A stretch of DNA of 64,000 nucleotides, from contig NC_058051.1 of NCBI RefSeq assembly GCF_020085105.1, positions 26,896,955-26,960,954 of the forward strand, given 5' to 3'. The notes under the pieces were generated by a model, which was not told the DNA's origin, ran no database searches, and worked only from the letters and a program-made list of their open reading frames with translations. Below are positions 51,411-61,359 of the stretch, piece after piece. The position numbers and the translations under genes were made by a program. Positions within the stretch are counted from its first letter, which is position 1; each line of letters starts with the position of its first letter. The stretch comes from Siniperca chuatsi (lineage: Eukaryota; Chordata; Actinopteri; Centrarchiformes; Sinipercidae).

Positions 51411-54400
51411 GACTTTTTCCATGGGAAAAAGCCTCAAATTGCACCACTGTTTCTACCAGTCCATATTTCCATGATGCATTATATTCCCAACGTCGTAACT
51501 GCATTAGAGATTCATAAAAAAAAATTAATAAAAAAAAGTTCAACTGTTTGGGAAATACACTTTTGCTTGCCTAGAGTTAGGTGAGAAGATCAATACAGCT
51601 CATGTTTGTGTGCCACGTATGATGCTAGAGCCAGGAGACAATTAGCTTAGCATAAAGGCCAAGTGGAAGATCTCTGGACAGAAGAGCAGAGCCGTTCAGG
51701 AGGGCGACTGTGAGGTAGGGCTGAGCAGGTCCGGGTGATGACCCGACATACGGAGTAACTTAGGATGCCAGTGACAAAACTATCTGGAAGCTGGCAGTGT
51801 GGATGGAGATCAAGACAGGAAGCCGGTGACAGACTGGCCGAGGAGCCGGTGGAACCAGTGATGCCAGCCGCCGCCCAGCGAGGCAGGGCGTGGCTGCCGC
51901 CGCCCAGCGGAGCAGTAGGCTGCAGCAGCTCAGGAGCAGGTGTCGGCCGGGCCGCCGACTGTGGATAGGACTGGAGACATTGCTGTGGTGCTGGGCAGCG
52001 GAGAGGCATGATGTTGGCCGCAGCCATGCTTCCTTCTGGAGGGTTTTCCAGAAGGTGCCTCCAGGAGGGGAACGAGCTGAGGTGCAGGCTCGATGCTAGC
52101 TGGCTGGCTAGCAGGCCGGAGTGCAGGCTGATGAAGAGGCTGAGATGTAGGCAGAAGATTAGCAGGCTGGGGGCTAGCAGGCAGGGAAGCTGTCTGAAGG
52201 CTTTGCTTGAGGTTGGAAATCACTGCTAAATTTGGAGCCATAGCCAGCATCACCAATAGCCTGGGCCTTGACAAAATTGCTTTCTCCAAAGTATAAACAG
52301 AAATCCTGGCTAAGGCCAAGTGCAGTTTCTCAATAGTGCAGTTCACTTCCTTAAGCTCCTCTTAAGGAAGTGAGAACCCATGTCTGCTGGGTCCATGTTT
52401 GGTCAGATAGCTCTGTTACGTTTAGCGTCAAACAGGAAAAACTGGTAACTGGACCCAAATGCACACTAGGAGGCAGAGCTTGTGCAGATACATGATTTAA
52501 GAAAGTTCAAATTGCTTACACAGGAATTAAGGCAGGCAGAGATGAACCAACCAGGAGAGCAATCCAAACAGGTAATAGAGTCCAAAAAGTAGATGACAAA
52601 AAACAGAATTTACAAGAAATGGGGAAAAAAGACCAGGACACCAGGTTCAACAACAATCTGACACAGAACAAAGAGGGAGCTTTACTAGGGGAGACAACGA
52701 GACACAGGTGAAACTGATCAAGACACAGTGGAAAAACAATCAAAGACAGGAAGCAAAACTAAAAGACGCATGAGGGAAGGAGACTACTTCAAAATAAAAC
52801 AGGAAATGACGGAACACAAACCCAAAACCATGACAAATACACAAATGTGCCTAAAGTACCAGCACCTCTACAGCTCACAAATAAACACAGTTTGTTTAAT
52901 CTGTCCGTTAATTCGTCTTGTTGTCACAGTGAGGTTGCCAGGCAACCAGCGGAGGAGACTCCAGAAAGTCACTCCACACAGCCACTGGTCACCAAGAAAT
53001 AGTGTTTGTACGGATTAAACAAACGAGATACAATGTTTTAATTTGAGCTTTACAGCCGCTGGTAGGTGTATTTGTGAACTTTGGAGAGAGCCAAGCTAGC
53101 TGCTTCCAGTCTTTATGCTAAGCTACGCTTATTGCCTCCTGGCTTTAACTCCATATTTAGCTCAGAGACATGAGAGTGGTGTTGCTCTTCTCATCTAACT
53201 CTTGACAAGAATTCTTGTAAATATTTCCCAAAATGTCAAACTATTTCTTCAACCAGTTCATACTAGTCAGCATTCATTACCATGCTAACATATTAAGCAT
53301 TTCATAATTAATTAATTTTGGGACATTTCCTTTCTGTCTTGTTGGCTTTAACTAACAATAAGAATTCCTTCACTGTCCTGCAGACAATCAAGGAGGCACC
53401 ACAGTCAGCAGTAGAAGTAGGTAAAACCAGTTGTAGATGTACAGATGAAATAGAGAATATGCTCAATCTTCTCTGTTGTATTCAGGGAATTTTGTATTAA
53501 TTAATGTATTCTAATGTGAGCTTGAATCTGCCTGCAGGATTTCAGTAGTCTTTCAGCAAACCTCTCACTAGCACATTGGGTCTTACTTTGAATCATCTTT
53601 AAGGATGTTCATATCAGACATGCCATACACAGTAAATTACAGCATTTTCACATGTCCATCTTAATTCAGAATAAAAAAAGTAGTTTTGCTCTGCAGGAGA
53701 CACCAGTGGAGGTGCCAGAGCCAGTTGTAGAAGTCCAGGTAAATCAAAGGAGAGTTCTCAATCTTGGGGTTTTGTCTTTTTTAGGGAGTTGAATAATCTT
53801 CGGATTCTCTGATTATATCACATCTCCATGTTCTAAATTGCAAATTTAAAAAAAAATAATTTTTTTTACATGTTCTGATTCATTTGCATCCACTCAGAGT
53901 GAAAATAATGTTGAACCTCATGAGACAGCAGAGGAGGTGGCACAGCCAGTTGTAGAAGAGCAGGTAAATCAGCAGGAAGTGTTCGGGAATATTAAATCTT
54001 AATTTTCTTCACTCTACAAGTGCCTCTGACATGATGTTGTACCAGATGTATCAAATATTATGTTGAACCAAATATAGTCTTTCATTCATTTCAGTTAACA
54101 CACACAAAATTTGGCATTTGCAGTATTTAAAAAGCAAACAATTTTTTCATGTTTTGAATAATTAATTCACATTGTATCACCAATGTCTGACAGATCATGA
54201 CAGATGATTCAGCCCATGATTTATTGCATTTCATACAGCATTTAAATAGATGGGAAAACAAATAATTTTCCTTCCCTGCAGATGGTGGAAGAGTTACCAC
54301 AGCCAGTGGTAGAAGCTGAGGTAAATTACAAGAGTTCAGCATTTTGGGAAATACACTTATTGGCTTTCTTTCCAAGAGTTAATTGAGAAGATTGATACCA

Positions 54401-56553
54401 CTCTCATATTTGCCCATTAAGTATAAGGCAACAGCCAGCAGCCGGTTAGCTTAGCTTAGAATAAAGGCTGGAAACAGGGGGAAACAGCTAGACTGGCTCT
54501 GTCCGAGGGTAACAACCACCAGCAACTCTAAAGCTCACTAACACATTATATTCCATAAAACCACAACTTTTTTTTAAACTTTCCATTTTGTTTTTGTAAG
54601 GACTGAACAAACGAGATATAACATGTTAAACAGTAAGATTTCATTACCTTTGGAGAGAGCCAGGCTAGCTGTTTCCCCCTGTTTACATTCTTTAAGTAAA
54701 CCGTATCCTGCATCATATTTAACAGGTGTGTATATGGTATCAGTCTTCTCATCTCTTGGCAAGAACAAGCATATTTCCCAAAGTGTTAAACTCTTCCTCC
54801 AAAGAAGGACACTTTCAGATTTTTTTTTACAGACAATAACATTTTTTTACTTTTGTGCATGACGGTGTGGGCTTCTTTATGATTACAAGGGCTGGTTCTT
54901 ATCAGATTTTTCTGCCTCCTTTTCTGCTCTGATCCTGGACCCCCCCCCCCCCTTACCTCTTCTTTCACTTCACAGGTGGCAGGTTCTCACTCTGCTTCAA
55001 TGATGGCCATGTCTTTAATTCGTAAATAGCTCATGATATGTATTTTCTTCTCTGCCGTTTTGATAAAAGAAGGTGGATCCCTCAAAAGCCAGCACTCTGG
55101 AGGCTTCTGCAAAACCAGAACCGCCACCGCCTGTTCAGGAAGAAAAGAAAACAGCATCAAAATCACCATTCCTTTCTTTCTTCAAGCCTAAAGTAAGGAC
55201 CTATTCAATTAAGCCTTTATTGGTCTTTAAAATATCTGAGTATGAATTGTAGTGGAATTACTAAACAGAAAGTAACAGATTAATGTGAATTTGAGGTACT
55301 GTTAGACCACATGACAACAAAAGTCCAGGCAGCCTCCACAAGTGGAGTTCGGCTCCTCAGGAGAACCACTTGGCTGGTAAATACAGTAAAATGACCTCTC
55401 GAGAATAGATCCATTATTAACCAGAGTAATTTCATCAATTACATCTGGTATTAAAACCTGCTCTAAAACAACTTTTTTTGGCAGAAGCATTTTTTTTTTA
55501 CCTTTGTTATTATATTTGAAAATCATAACAACACACATCAGTGCTTCTTTGATCATAATGTTGCAGCCACTAAGACACACTGGATCCTAACAGCTGGTAC
55601 ATCTTAATGTCACTTAAAATTTTACATCTGATTGTTATGTTATGATACAGACATTGGAGCCACGGCTGCTCTAGGACTGGAATAATTCAGTTTTTCATTA
55701 TGCACCACAACGCTTTCAGGCTGCTGATCCCAAGAAGGCGACCCCTGCCCCAGCTGCGGCTGCAGAGGCAGCTCAGACAGTTAAAGCCAAGGAGGAACCT
55801 AAGGTAGCAGCCAAGTCATCCGAGGCGGCTGTAGATAACAAACCAGCGTCAGCGGCCTCCCAAGCTGGGGATGATGCAGCCAGCGTGCCCAGGAAACTGG
55901 AAAAGAGGAACTCCATCCACCTGTTCTTTAAAAATCTGGTAAAGAGAACATCACTTTCCCCCGTAAATTGCTGACTGTTTATTCAGGTTTATTTTGACTG
56001 GCCCTGCGTATTGTAATATGTTGTAGCTTCATCTCCACTAGATGGCAGCAGCAACTCATTAAGTAACTAAAGGTGTGGGCCCAATTTCACAGTGCAGTGC
56101 ACATCATGTTACTCATCCTGTGAATTGTTTTGCAGTTTGCCTTTAATAACTTACAGTTAATAAGTTTGACTTGATTCAGAAGACACATATTCTAAGCAGT
56201 GTTGCAAGCAATGCAGTTTAATGAAATGATACAAGTGAGAAAATGAGGAGGTACTTTTGGAAAAAACTAAGACCTCAAGTTAGAAATTGTTCCCTTACAA
56301 CTAGCATCAAGAACAAGGCTCCTAGGTAAATTAAATCAAATGCAGATAAATATTGAATGGGTTAGATATGAGTTCAGATTTGGCATGGATGGCATGGCTC
56401 TTTAAAGAAAAGAGTAGTACAGTAGAAACTGTAATGAACAAACAGTTACAATTTTCTCCCTTCAATTTTCAGGGTCAGAAACGTAATTCTACAGATGCCG
56501 GTGTCCAGACAGAGCCAGTCACTGTCGCCCCAGCAGCTGAGAAGGCCAAATGA
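42940..56553 (+). CDS. bcas1: BCAS1 (breast carcinoma amplified sequence 1), modular isoform, about 499 aa
   Basis: Coding exons: 42940-42978, 43215-43299, 44200-44489 (or 44519), 48800-48970, 49942-50001, 50425-50460, 50779-50994, 53384-53416, 53697-53738, 53898-53963, 54282-54320, 55070-55192, 55720-55938 and 56473-56553. All junctions are phase 0 except the phase-1 junction between the second and third. The N-terminus MGNEQSKD, the NPVMNFFKTL-VTPTKTTKK segment and the C-terminus (FFKNLGQKRNSTDAGVQTEP) match vertebrate BCAS1. The protein is low-complexity, rich in E, P, K and A, and expected to be disordered. In mammals BCAS1 marks newly myelinating oligodendrocytes and binds dynein light chains DYNLL1/2. 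The Gly2 context fits N-myristoylation. The skipped exon 45450-47723 gives a different protein. Small exons at 53384-54320 look like recent duplicates and may be used variably. Confidence 0.9.
44490..44519 (+). other. bcas1: Tandem alternative 5' splice sites, 30 nt apart
   Basis: The third coding exon has two good donors: GAT|GTAAGT after 44489 and CCG|GTGAGT after 44519. The 30-nt difference keeps phase 0 and would add ten residues, VSLPATDPQP. Both join in frame to 45450 or 48800. Confidence 0.6.
45450..47723 (+). CDS. bcas1: Large acidic alternative terminal exon of bcas1, 757 codons
   Basis: The exon opens after CATGATAAAG with GAG in phase 0, matching either upstream donor, and is open for 757 residues to a TGA. 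It is dominated by Glu, Val, Ala and Ile, with loose repeats of the EEPVEE type and helical blocks such as AIEALSNEFEAV and VVEAISEKLEV. Near its start are KATQTD and STQTG, which fit the LC8 (DYNLL) binding consensus. No convincing donor was found inside, and an AATAAA at 47990-47995 follows the stop, so it probably serves as an alternative last exon, giving a protein of about 895 aa with exons 2-4. It lies in the intron skipped by the modular isoform. The uninterrupted frame argues that it is translated. Confidence 0.75.
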   Translation, partial: ESSSSGDEAAMIIAEHREDFKYLHQKATQTDRKSEADISTQTGDDDDDDDTTTNTEGPVKEVVAMKTAATEEDSLNESASVIAEEVVEETANEEPLDNQMAGIIIEEMIIMKNNVYENMVFRAELVEVTEIDHIKNYDPEGADVNGHEKTEPEIAAEPESNPNKSIIEDEIVAEENNIEETVPLEVSSSLPKEVVDCVEAVFAAVSDTTDFANVNTSEPSVDEVITEDNGEGAGDMSAQVVLIETTEPESNAVNPEAGEAIGVPSLDKAPVTMMTETISEAVPEEPNPTPANQDMPVEELSVPLVTEILLKVESAHEEVTADDAAAAEDVPAMSKEFIIVEARSNKLITIEELPEDSLISPDEVKPESIPEVITTDENAEIGEDVIADVGPETVEEAEPSPVIVKDDTEVIPEAAIDALSQEFELCAITPQEPAVDNGIPLEEEVIVATTYVPLSGEQEASLIIPADQIETVAEEMTEEAIEALSNEFEAVPESVEEDTTVQESSIGGEVNRVASSEEPVEEKTEASEDVLAQAESAETPKQNPVISEERVEKNPSPFGEDATTATLEKILESVVEAISEKLEVTENIVEEPADEQADVPPMDATEESEPCVSVQEKLVEENIAPAEVLLEDANKETAAPAVEDQTDSNPEISEEPVEESASLLERQPKTKVLMETNEDEATEEMIHETDHSVYALAAIEENFLITTSDEPVAECVEVVLETIVEEIIEDAAAECDLVTSEEVAPEIIAEGETEGRE
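47700..47868 (+). other. bcas1: Coding-like +1 frame tail after the acidic exon's stop
   Basis: In the +1 frame the DNA stays open past the TGA at 47721-47723 to a TAA at 47866-47868. It encodes about 55 residues with the same polar, acidic style (for example ENESSVNSTDSTLDSQSAEM). This suggests a one-base indel near 47700, either a true C-terminal truncation in this allele or a sequence error. Confidence 0.4.
47990..47995 (+). terminator. bcas1: Poly(A) signal for the acidic terminal exon
   Basis: AATAAA 267 bp after the TGA stop, followed by T/G-rich DNA. It is well placed to end the long isoform. Confidence 0.55.
48108..48142. repeat. (AT)n microsatellite
   Basis: About 17 AT units within the bcas1 intron, directly before a LINE-tail-like sequence. 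Confidence 0.9.
48143..48230 (+). mobile_element. LINE 3' tail fragment
   Basis: TTTCCCTTCGGGGATCAATAAAG followed by TATTTCTGATTCTGAC is the typical 3' end of a teleost LINE family. The fragment is under 100 bp. The AATAAA inside it belongs to the element rather than to bcas1. Confidence 0.5.
50779..50994 (+). other. bcas1: bcas1 exon with proline run and KFFRPK end (duplicate block A)
   Basis: Acceptor TTGAATAG, donor AAAG|GTAAAT, 72 codons in phase 0. It contains IPPPPPPEPPK and ends TLSKFFRPK. The following intron and candidate exon at 51151-51213 are similar to sequence after the 55070-55192 exon, indicating a tandem internal duplication. Confidence 0.8.
51151..51213 (+). CDS. bcas1: Candidate optional bcas1 exon, 21 codons
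   Basis: GCATCCAAAGGCAAGGGC and following encodes ASKGKGASASGANAPTKTAA plus V, in phase 0 at both ends, with donor GTG|GTACAG. The acceptor (GTGTCAAG) lacks a good pyrimidine tract; using the nearer CTAG instead would give 71 nt and break the frame. Its counterpart is 55329-55376. Probably weakly used or decayed. Confidence 0.35.
51379..51410. repeat. (AAT)n microsatellite
   Basis: About ten AAT units in the bcas1 intron. Confidence 0.9.
51530..53250. mobile_element. Palindromic MITE, split by an LTR-retroelement fragment
   Basis: The left arm (GTTTGGGAAATACACTT to 'TTAGCTTAGCATAAAGG', ending near 51657) and the right arm (resuming near 52856 with 'ACCAGCACCTCTACAGCTCA' and ending 'CCCAAAATGTCAAACTATTT' near 53248) match the intact copies at 37523 and 54337. 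About 1.2 kb of GC-richer foreign DNA separates them. All of it lies in the bcas1 intron between 50994 and 53384. Confidence 0.65.
51660..52835 (-). mobile_element. Ty3/gypsy-like LTR and gag-start fragment
   Basis: On the minus strand a 422-bp segment (52835 to 52414) begins TGTCATGG and ends CGTAACA, i.e. TG...CA ends like an LTR. Just inside, near 52396, an ATG begins MDPADM, a start often seen in fish Ty3/gypsy gag, followed by a stop-broken Pro/Ala/Gln-rich frame to about 51660. No protease, reverse transcriptase or second LTR is present. It is a truncated, inactive copy. Confidence 0.5.
53384..54320 (+). other. bcas1: Array of four related bcas1 micro-exons
   Basis: Exons 53384-53416 (TIKEAPQSAVE), 53697-53738 (ETPVEVPEPVVEVQ), 53898-53963 (SENNVEPHETAEEVAQPVVE plus EQ) and 54282-54320 (MVEELPQPVVEAE) share the DNA core CAGCCAGTTGTAGAAG and, in the last three, the donor GTAAAT. 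All are phase 0, so any subset keeps the frame. In the first exon the homologous donor position (GAAGTAG|GTAAAA) would be out of phase, so an earlier GTAGGT is used to stay in frame. Confidence 0.75.
54337..54800. mobile_element. Palindromic MITE, third copy, in bcas1 intron
   Basis: Left arm 'CATTTTGGGAAATACACTTA', central 'AGCCAGCAGCCGGTTAGCTT' and 'GGAAACAGGGGGAAACAGCT', right arm 'TTTGGAGAGAGCCAGGCTAG' to 'CCCAAAGTGTTAAACTC'. The left arm begins only about 15 bp after the donor of the exon ending at 54320. Confidence 0.65.
55070..55192 (+). other. bcas1: bcas1 exon ending SFFKPK (duplicate block B)
   Basis: Acceptor GATAAAAG, donor AAA|GTAAGG, 41 codons. Composition (PEPPPPVQEEKK) and ending (PFLSFFKPK) parallel the 50779-50994 exon. 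Downstream intron sequence GTGAATTTGAGGTACTG is shared with the block at 51121. Confidence 0.8.
55329..55376 (+). CDS. bcas1: Candidate optional bcas1 exon, 16 codons
   Basis: After AAAGTCCAG, the codons AASTSGVRLLRRTTWL run to CTG|GTAAAT, phase 0 both ends. Homologous in position to 51151-51213, but the reading diverges, and the acceptor lacks a pyrimidine tract. Likely decaying. Confidence 0.28.
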
Positions 56554-57529
56554 AACCAAAACCAACAGTGAAGTTTCCCTGTACAGACTCTCTCCCTCTT
56601 TCCTGCTCTTACTCAATCTTTATCTCTCTCTCTCATCTCCCTTTCAACCCCTATCGAATTACTTTAACTACATTTTTTCTTTTTGTTTCTCTTTAGAAGT
56701 TACAATATAAAAGGAAAAGTGACTGGGAGGATAAAGCAAGTGAACAGTTATGAGAAAGATGAACAGTGGGCAAGTAGTTGAACTGGTGGTGATTTGAAAT
56801 GGTCAAAGTTGAGGTTGTTGATATATATATTTTTTTGGTCATATAAATGTCTTGACAAGTATAGCAATGTGAGTGTGAAAGCTTTTCTACAGACATTTAA
56901 TGTGACTTCTGTTGTTGCAACCTGACATACTGTGCTTATGCAATAGACAGTACCATGCTTTGCTTTCAGCAATTAATTAGTCAAAACAGTCATATGTTCT
57001 ATTTTTACAGTTCATACCAGAAAAATCATGGCAATGCAGAGTTATAATGTGAAATTATATTGAAAAAAGTACTCAAATTTGTATGACATTAAAATTGACA
57101 GCTCCTAATAGACCTGACAAGAGGAGCATGTTCATATAACAAACTGCACTTACAGATTTTTTTAACTTTATGTAAGCTATATGTAGACTAAAGCACATAC
57201 ATACATATCCTAACAGTCATGTATTGGGCCATATGGGAAAATCACAATCTTTACTGTGGGGAACTGATTGTAAGTGTTCATGTTAACAAATGCATCTAAG
57301 GTGGCAAAATGGTGTCGTTGAGCAAATGTGTTCTTGTGGTACGTTTTGCAGTAGTCATAAATCACAGTCGATTAGCTTTTAATGTGATTGCAGCATTTTG
57401 TGTCATGTTATTTAATGGAAGTCTTATGGTGTTAGTCATTTGTGTTTGGCATATGTGCAAGTAATGCCATGCTTTTGTTTGCCTATATGTATGTATGCGT
57501 GCATGTGTAACTTCAGCCAATTTGAAGAC

Positions 57530-57535
57530 AATAAA
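57530..57535 (+). terminator. bcas1: Probable bcas1 distal poly(A) signal
   Basis: AATAAA about 977 bp after the TGA at 56551-56553. The intervening DNA has no coding signal and is a plausible 1-kb 3'UTR. Confidence 0.5.
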
Positions 57536-57559
57536 TATGTTCACCATTCATTTCCTCTT

Positions 57560-60500
57560 CATCGGCGTAAACTACAATGGCACTGAGAAACTTAATCAAG
57601 AATAACTGGGTGTTGCAACAACTGCAAAAATATGTGGCTCAGCATGTTTGGTGCAAAGTAAATATTACATTCTTCCACCATGACATCATCATCATTTTAA
57701 TGCACACAAGTTAAAGCACTAAACTTGTGAGCTAGTAAGGCATGACATATGAGTCACACCTAGCTATATTGGGTGTAGAGGCAAATACATCTATGTATTT
57801 ATTTGTATCGTTGACAGACGAGTGACAGTTATCTGACAGACATGGTCGCAAAAAAGAAAACTGCCCTCAGTGCAGGCCATTATTTGTAACTGTGACAGAC
57901 AGAGAGATGACTGCTGGACATCACTATTGAATATTGAAAAGTCCATGAGACACCTTAAAAGATGTAAAACAAGATCAAAGCAATTGTATATTTCAGGTAA
58001 AGGAAGCCCTCAAATCTTCTTTTAGCATTTATGATGTAATTTCATTAATGGATAGCACATTGTGAAGTCTTCAGAAGGATGTGTTTTAGATAGAAATGTC
58101 TGAGACCCACCATTCACCCACCATTAAGTGATGAGTCGCTGCCCCTGAAGGCATAACTCACACTGCTCCTTTGTTATCAATGAGACACACTCCTCTTGCA
58201 TTACCCTCTATAATAGGTGTGATCATTTTAAATTGTGCATCAAAGTAATTGCCATGGCACTGAAGGAGAAAAAGTGAGGTATTGCTTACACTGTGAAAGA
58301 CATGTGATCCATTGTCTGTCCTTTCCCCCTGAGGATTGTTTCAAATTAAGATGCAGTGTGACATTTTGCCAAAAGTATCGCTGCTATGTGCGAAGAACTC
58401 ATGTTCATTACCAAACATAAAATCATGAGAAACACTTAACATTATCTTAAAATGAAAACCTTTATAGGACCCACACTGAATCTCACCACCAGTTACGGGT
58501 TTCTTTACGGGTTTTACTTTCTTATGCTGTTGTTAGGAAATTCACTCAGCCTTTTATGCATCTGGGTGTCTTGGCAAAAAAACAGTGCAGGCGAAGATAA
58601 CAGCTGCATGTCCCTACATGCAGTATGCCAGAATTGTGAGCTTTTAAAAGGGAAGGCTTTTCTGTACAATTATTAAAACAATCAAATTTCATGAGGGCTG
58701 GTCAAACCCTTTCCGCACAATCACAGACCCAAATGAACTGGGTGGCTTATTAAAATAGAAACGGTTATAGGTGTGGATTTAACAACGCAAAAAGACTGTA
58801 CACTGCACAAGATCTGCTTAGCCACCATGTTGCTGCAGTTCATCCCAGGACAATGCATATGACTGTGTGAATGTACTGAGCTCAGAGGGGGTGGAACAAG
58901 GGAACAGTGGGCAGGGAGGCCTGACAGGAGGCCTGCTGTCAGCACTAATGTGCATCACGGCACTGCTCGCTAGTAACAGGTCTGTTCTGTGGGGAGACAT
59001 TACGGTGAAACAATTCCGGGAACCAATGAGAAGACACAGTAATCACTAATTCTGATCTGATAACAAATCAATACTAGTGATCTAGCCTCTGCATGACAGT
59101 CTCATTCACTTTAACCAAGGGTGAATCAGCAGGTCCTGCAGGCACAACATGTGTGTTTGTGTGTTAGGGAGCCATTCTAATGCAGATGCTCAAGTGATTT
59201 CTAGGGTTGGTTTTTGTGAGTCTTTTCAGGCGAATGTTACATCCTGCTGGAGGGACAAAAGGCGTCTGTAGTTTGTACCAGAAATCTTATAAATGACTTA
59301 AGCTATTTTGACGCCATTCAAAAAACTGAAATGTTACCATTATGTGTTATTCAAACATTTGCTTGGTATTCAAATCAATGATGTGATCATCAACTAAAAG
59401 ATAATAAGGTCAGCTGTGTGTTGAGAAAAAACATTGACTTAAAAAACCTTATTGTAAATGATAAAATTTTTAAGGCAAATGCTCAGATTAAATGTTTCCA
59501 TATCCTTTTTTGTATTTGGTTAGGTTTTTGAAAAGGTTGTTGAAAATATAAATTAGAGAGAATTATAAAAATGCATGGAAAGAGTGGTGCCCAAAACAAG
59601 ATATCATGTACTGTGCTGCTACAGAAACAGTATGACAGCAACTACAGAATGAAAAAAAAGATATATTTTTTAACCCTGTGTACAGAGCAAATCTGTCTAA
59701 ACTGAGGTAGGGTTCTCCTAATCTGCCAATTTCAAATCTGAGATATTTATGTGACTGAATGTTCCAACACTGTGTACTTTACAATATGTTTGACAGCAGA
59801 TTAAGGTCAAGAGAATTATTATACCGGTATATTAGTTTGTCCTGGTTTTGATGATAAGAGAAGCAGATTAGTTAAATTACACTATAAAATGAATCTAAGC
59901 ACAATTGAATTTGAAAGATTATTCAACAGACAGAACATCAAAGAGTTAACCAATCTCACTATGTTGAAATAATAGTGGCTAAGTAACTATTGAATATTTA
60001 CCAGAGTAAGCTTATTTGCTCATTTGTTTATTATCTGGGCAACAAGTGTGGCTGTCCACTCACATTATATTCTTTGATTCTTTTGTTTTTTATGAGTAAC
60101 TGTGTCCATATGGGTCACCGTGGAATAAAGAAAAAAGGTTGTACAGAGCAGTGCACTAGCAGCAGAACAAAGAGACTCCCCTTTTCCTCAGTTTCTCCTC
60201 AGGAAAGGAGCAACCTATTTCAAACATGTGCAGAATTCAGAAAATAAATGCTTTTGGTGACTGATAAAATTTTTCTGATGATCAACAACACAGCAGTTTG
60301 CATTGAATAAACATCACCAGCTAGGGGTGAGAAAGGAGATTATATATTATCAGTGTCTTTCAGGAGCGACACCAGGATTATGAGAGAAGCCAGGCTGTGA
60401 ATCTGGAGGAGAACAATGCAGTCAGCTGCTCCTGACATGTCAAGACAAAAAGAAGCCACCACAGCCTTTCCCCATTCGTTGATCCAGTTCCTATCAGGGT

Positions 60501-60840
60501 GTCTGTCTACTGAATACATAATTATTCATTCAAGCATTCGGTTTTTCAAAGATGCTATTTTATCTTTAATTAGAATTTGGTTTAGTGCTGAATGCATACA
60601 TGTATGTTTTTTTTTTGTGGAAAGAAACAATCTGAGAAAATGAGTTTGCAGGATTTTGGAAGAGAAATTACATTAGCATAAAGTCAAACAATAGGACAAA
60701 GTTAATTAAATCAGTTAAGAGTAAACAATGTTTGCCCACTTGTTGCTGTCTTTACCACTACAGAGCATGAACGCTAATTAAATAACTGCAATAGAATCTA
60801 TGATAACATTTCCATCCATAGCCATTAAATAATTATCTGT
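57560..60840. other. Intergenic DNA, no gene seen
   Basis: Only short chance frames; no repeat ends or exons recognised. Confidence 0.5.
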
Positions 60841-60849
60841 CTGGTTCCC

Positions 60850-61352
60850 ACCTCCACATAACTAAGTACATTTACTCAAGTACTCTACTTAAGTAAAATT
60901 CGGAGGTACTTTTACTTTTCTTGAGTATTTCACTTTTATGCTACTTTATACTTCTACTTCAATACATTTCAGAGGGAAATATTGTACTTTTTACTCCACT
61001 ACATTTATCTGCCAGCTGGAGTTACTTTACAGATTAATTTATTTTACAAACAAAAAATGTGATCAATTCATAGAGCTACAACAGCTCTAACATCAAAATC
61101 AAAATGCTGCTTACGTGTTAAAGCGTCAGAAATAATGTTCCAAAGATATGATACATATAATAATATAACTCTATATAGAGAGTATATAAAGTACTTTTAC
61201 TTTAATACTTTAAGTACATTTTGCTGTTAATATTTTTGTACTTTTACTTAAGTGAAATCTTGAATGTAGGACTTTTACTGGTAACAGAGTATTTTTACAG
61301 AGCGGTATTGCTATTTTTACTTAAGTCAGAGATATGAGTACTTCTTCCACCA
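60850..61352 (-). mobile_element. hAT-like MITE, CAGTGGTGGAA family, copy 3
   Basis: The right end, CTTCTTCCACCACTG, is the reverse complement of CAGTGGTGGAAGAAG. The interior has the repeated ACTTTTACTT, TACATTTTGCTG and AGTACATTT blocks of copies 1 and 2. The left end, near 'CCCACCTCCACATAACTAAG', has decayed. Confidence 0.65.
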
Positions 61353-61359
61353 CTGCACC

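Noticed and set aside
53417-53420. Donor after GTAG (GTAAAA) in the first micro-exon, the position homologous to the other copies
   Set aside because: It would leave phase 1 and break the frame with every downstream phase-0 exon; the earlier GTAGGT keeps the frame.
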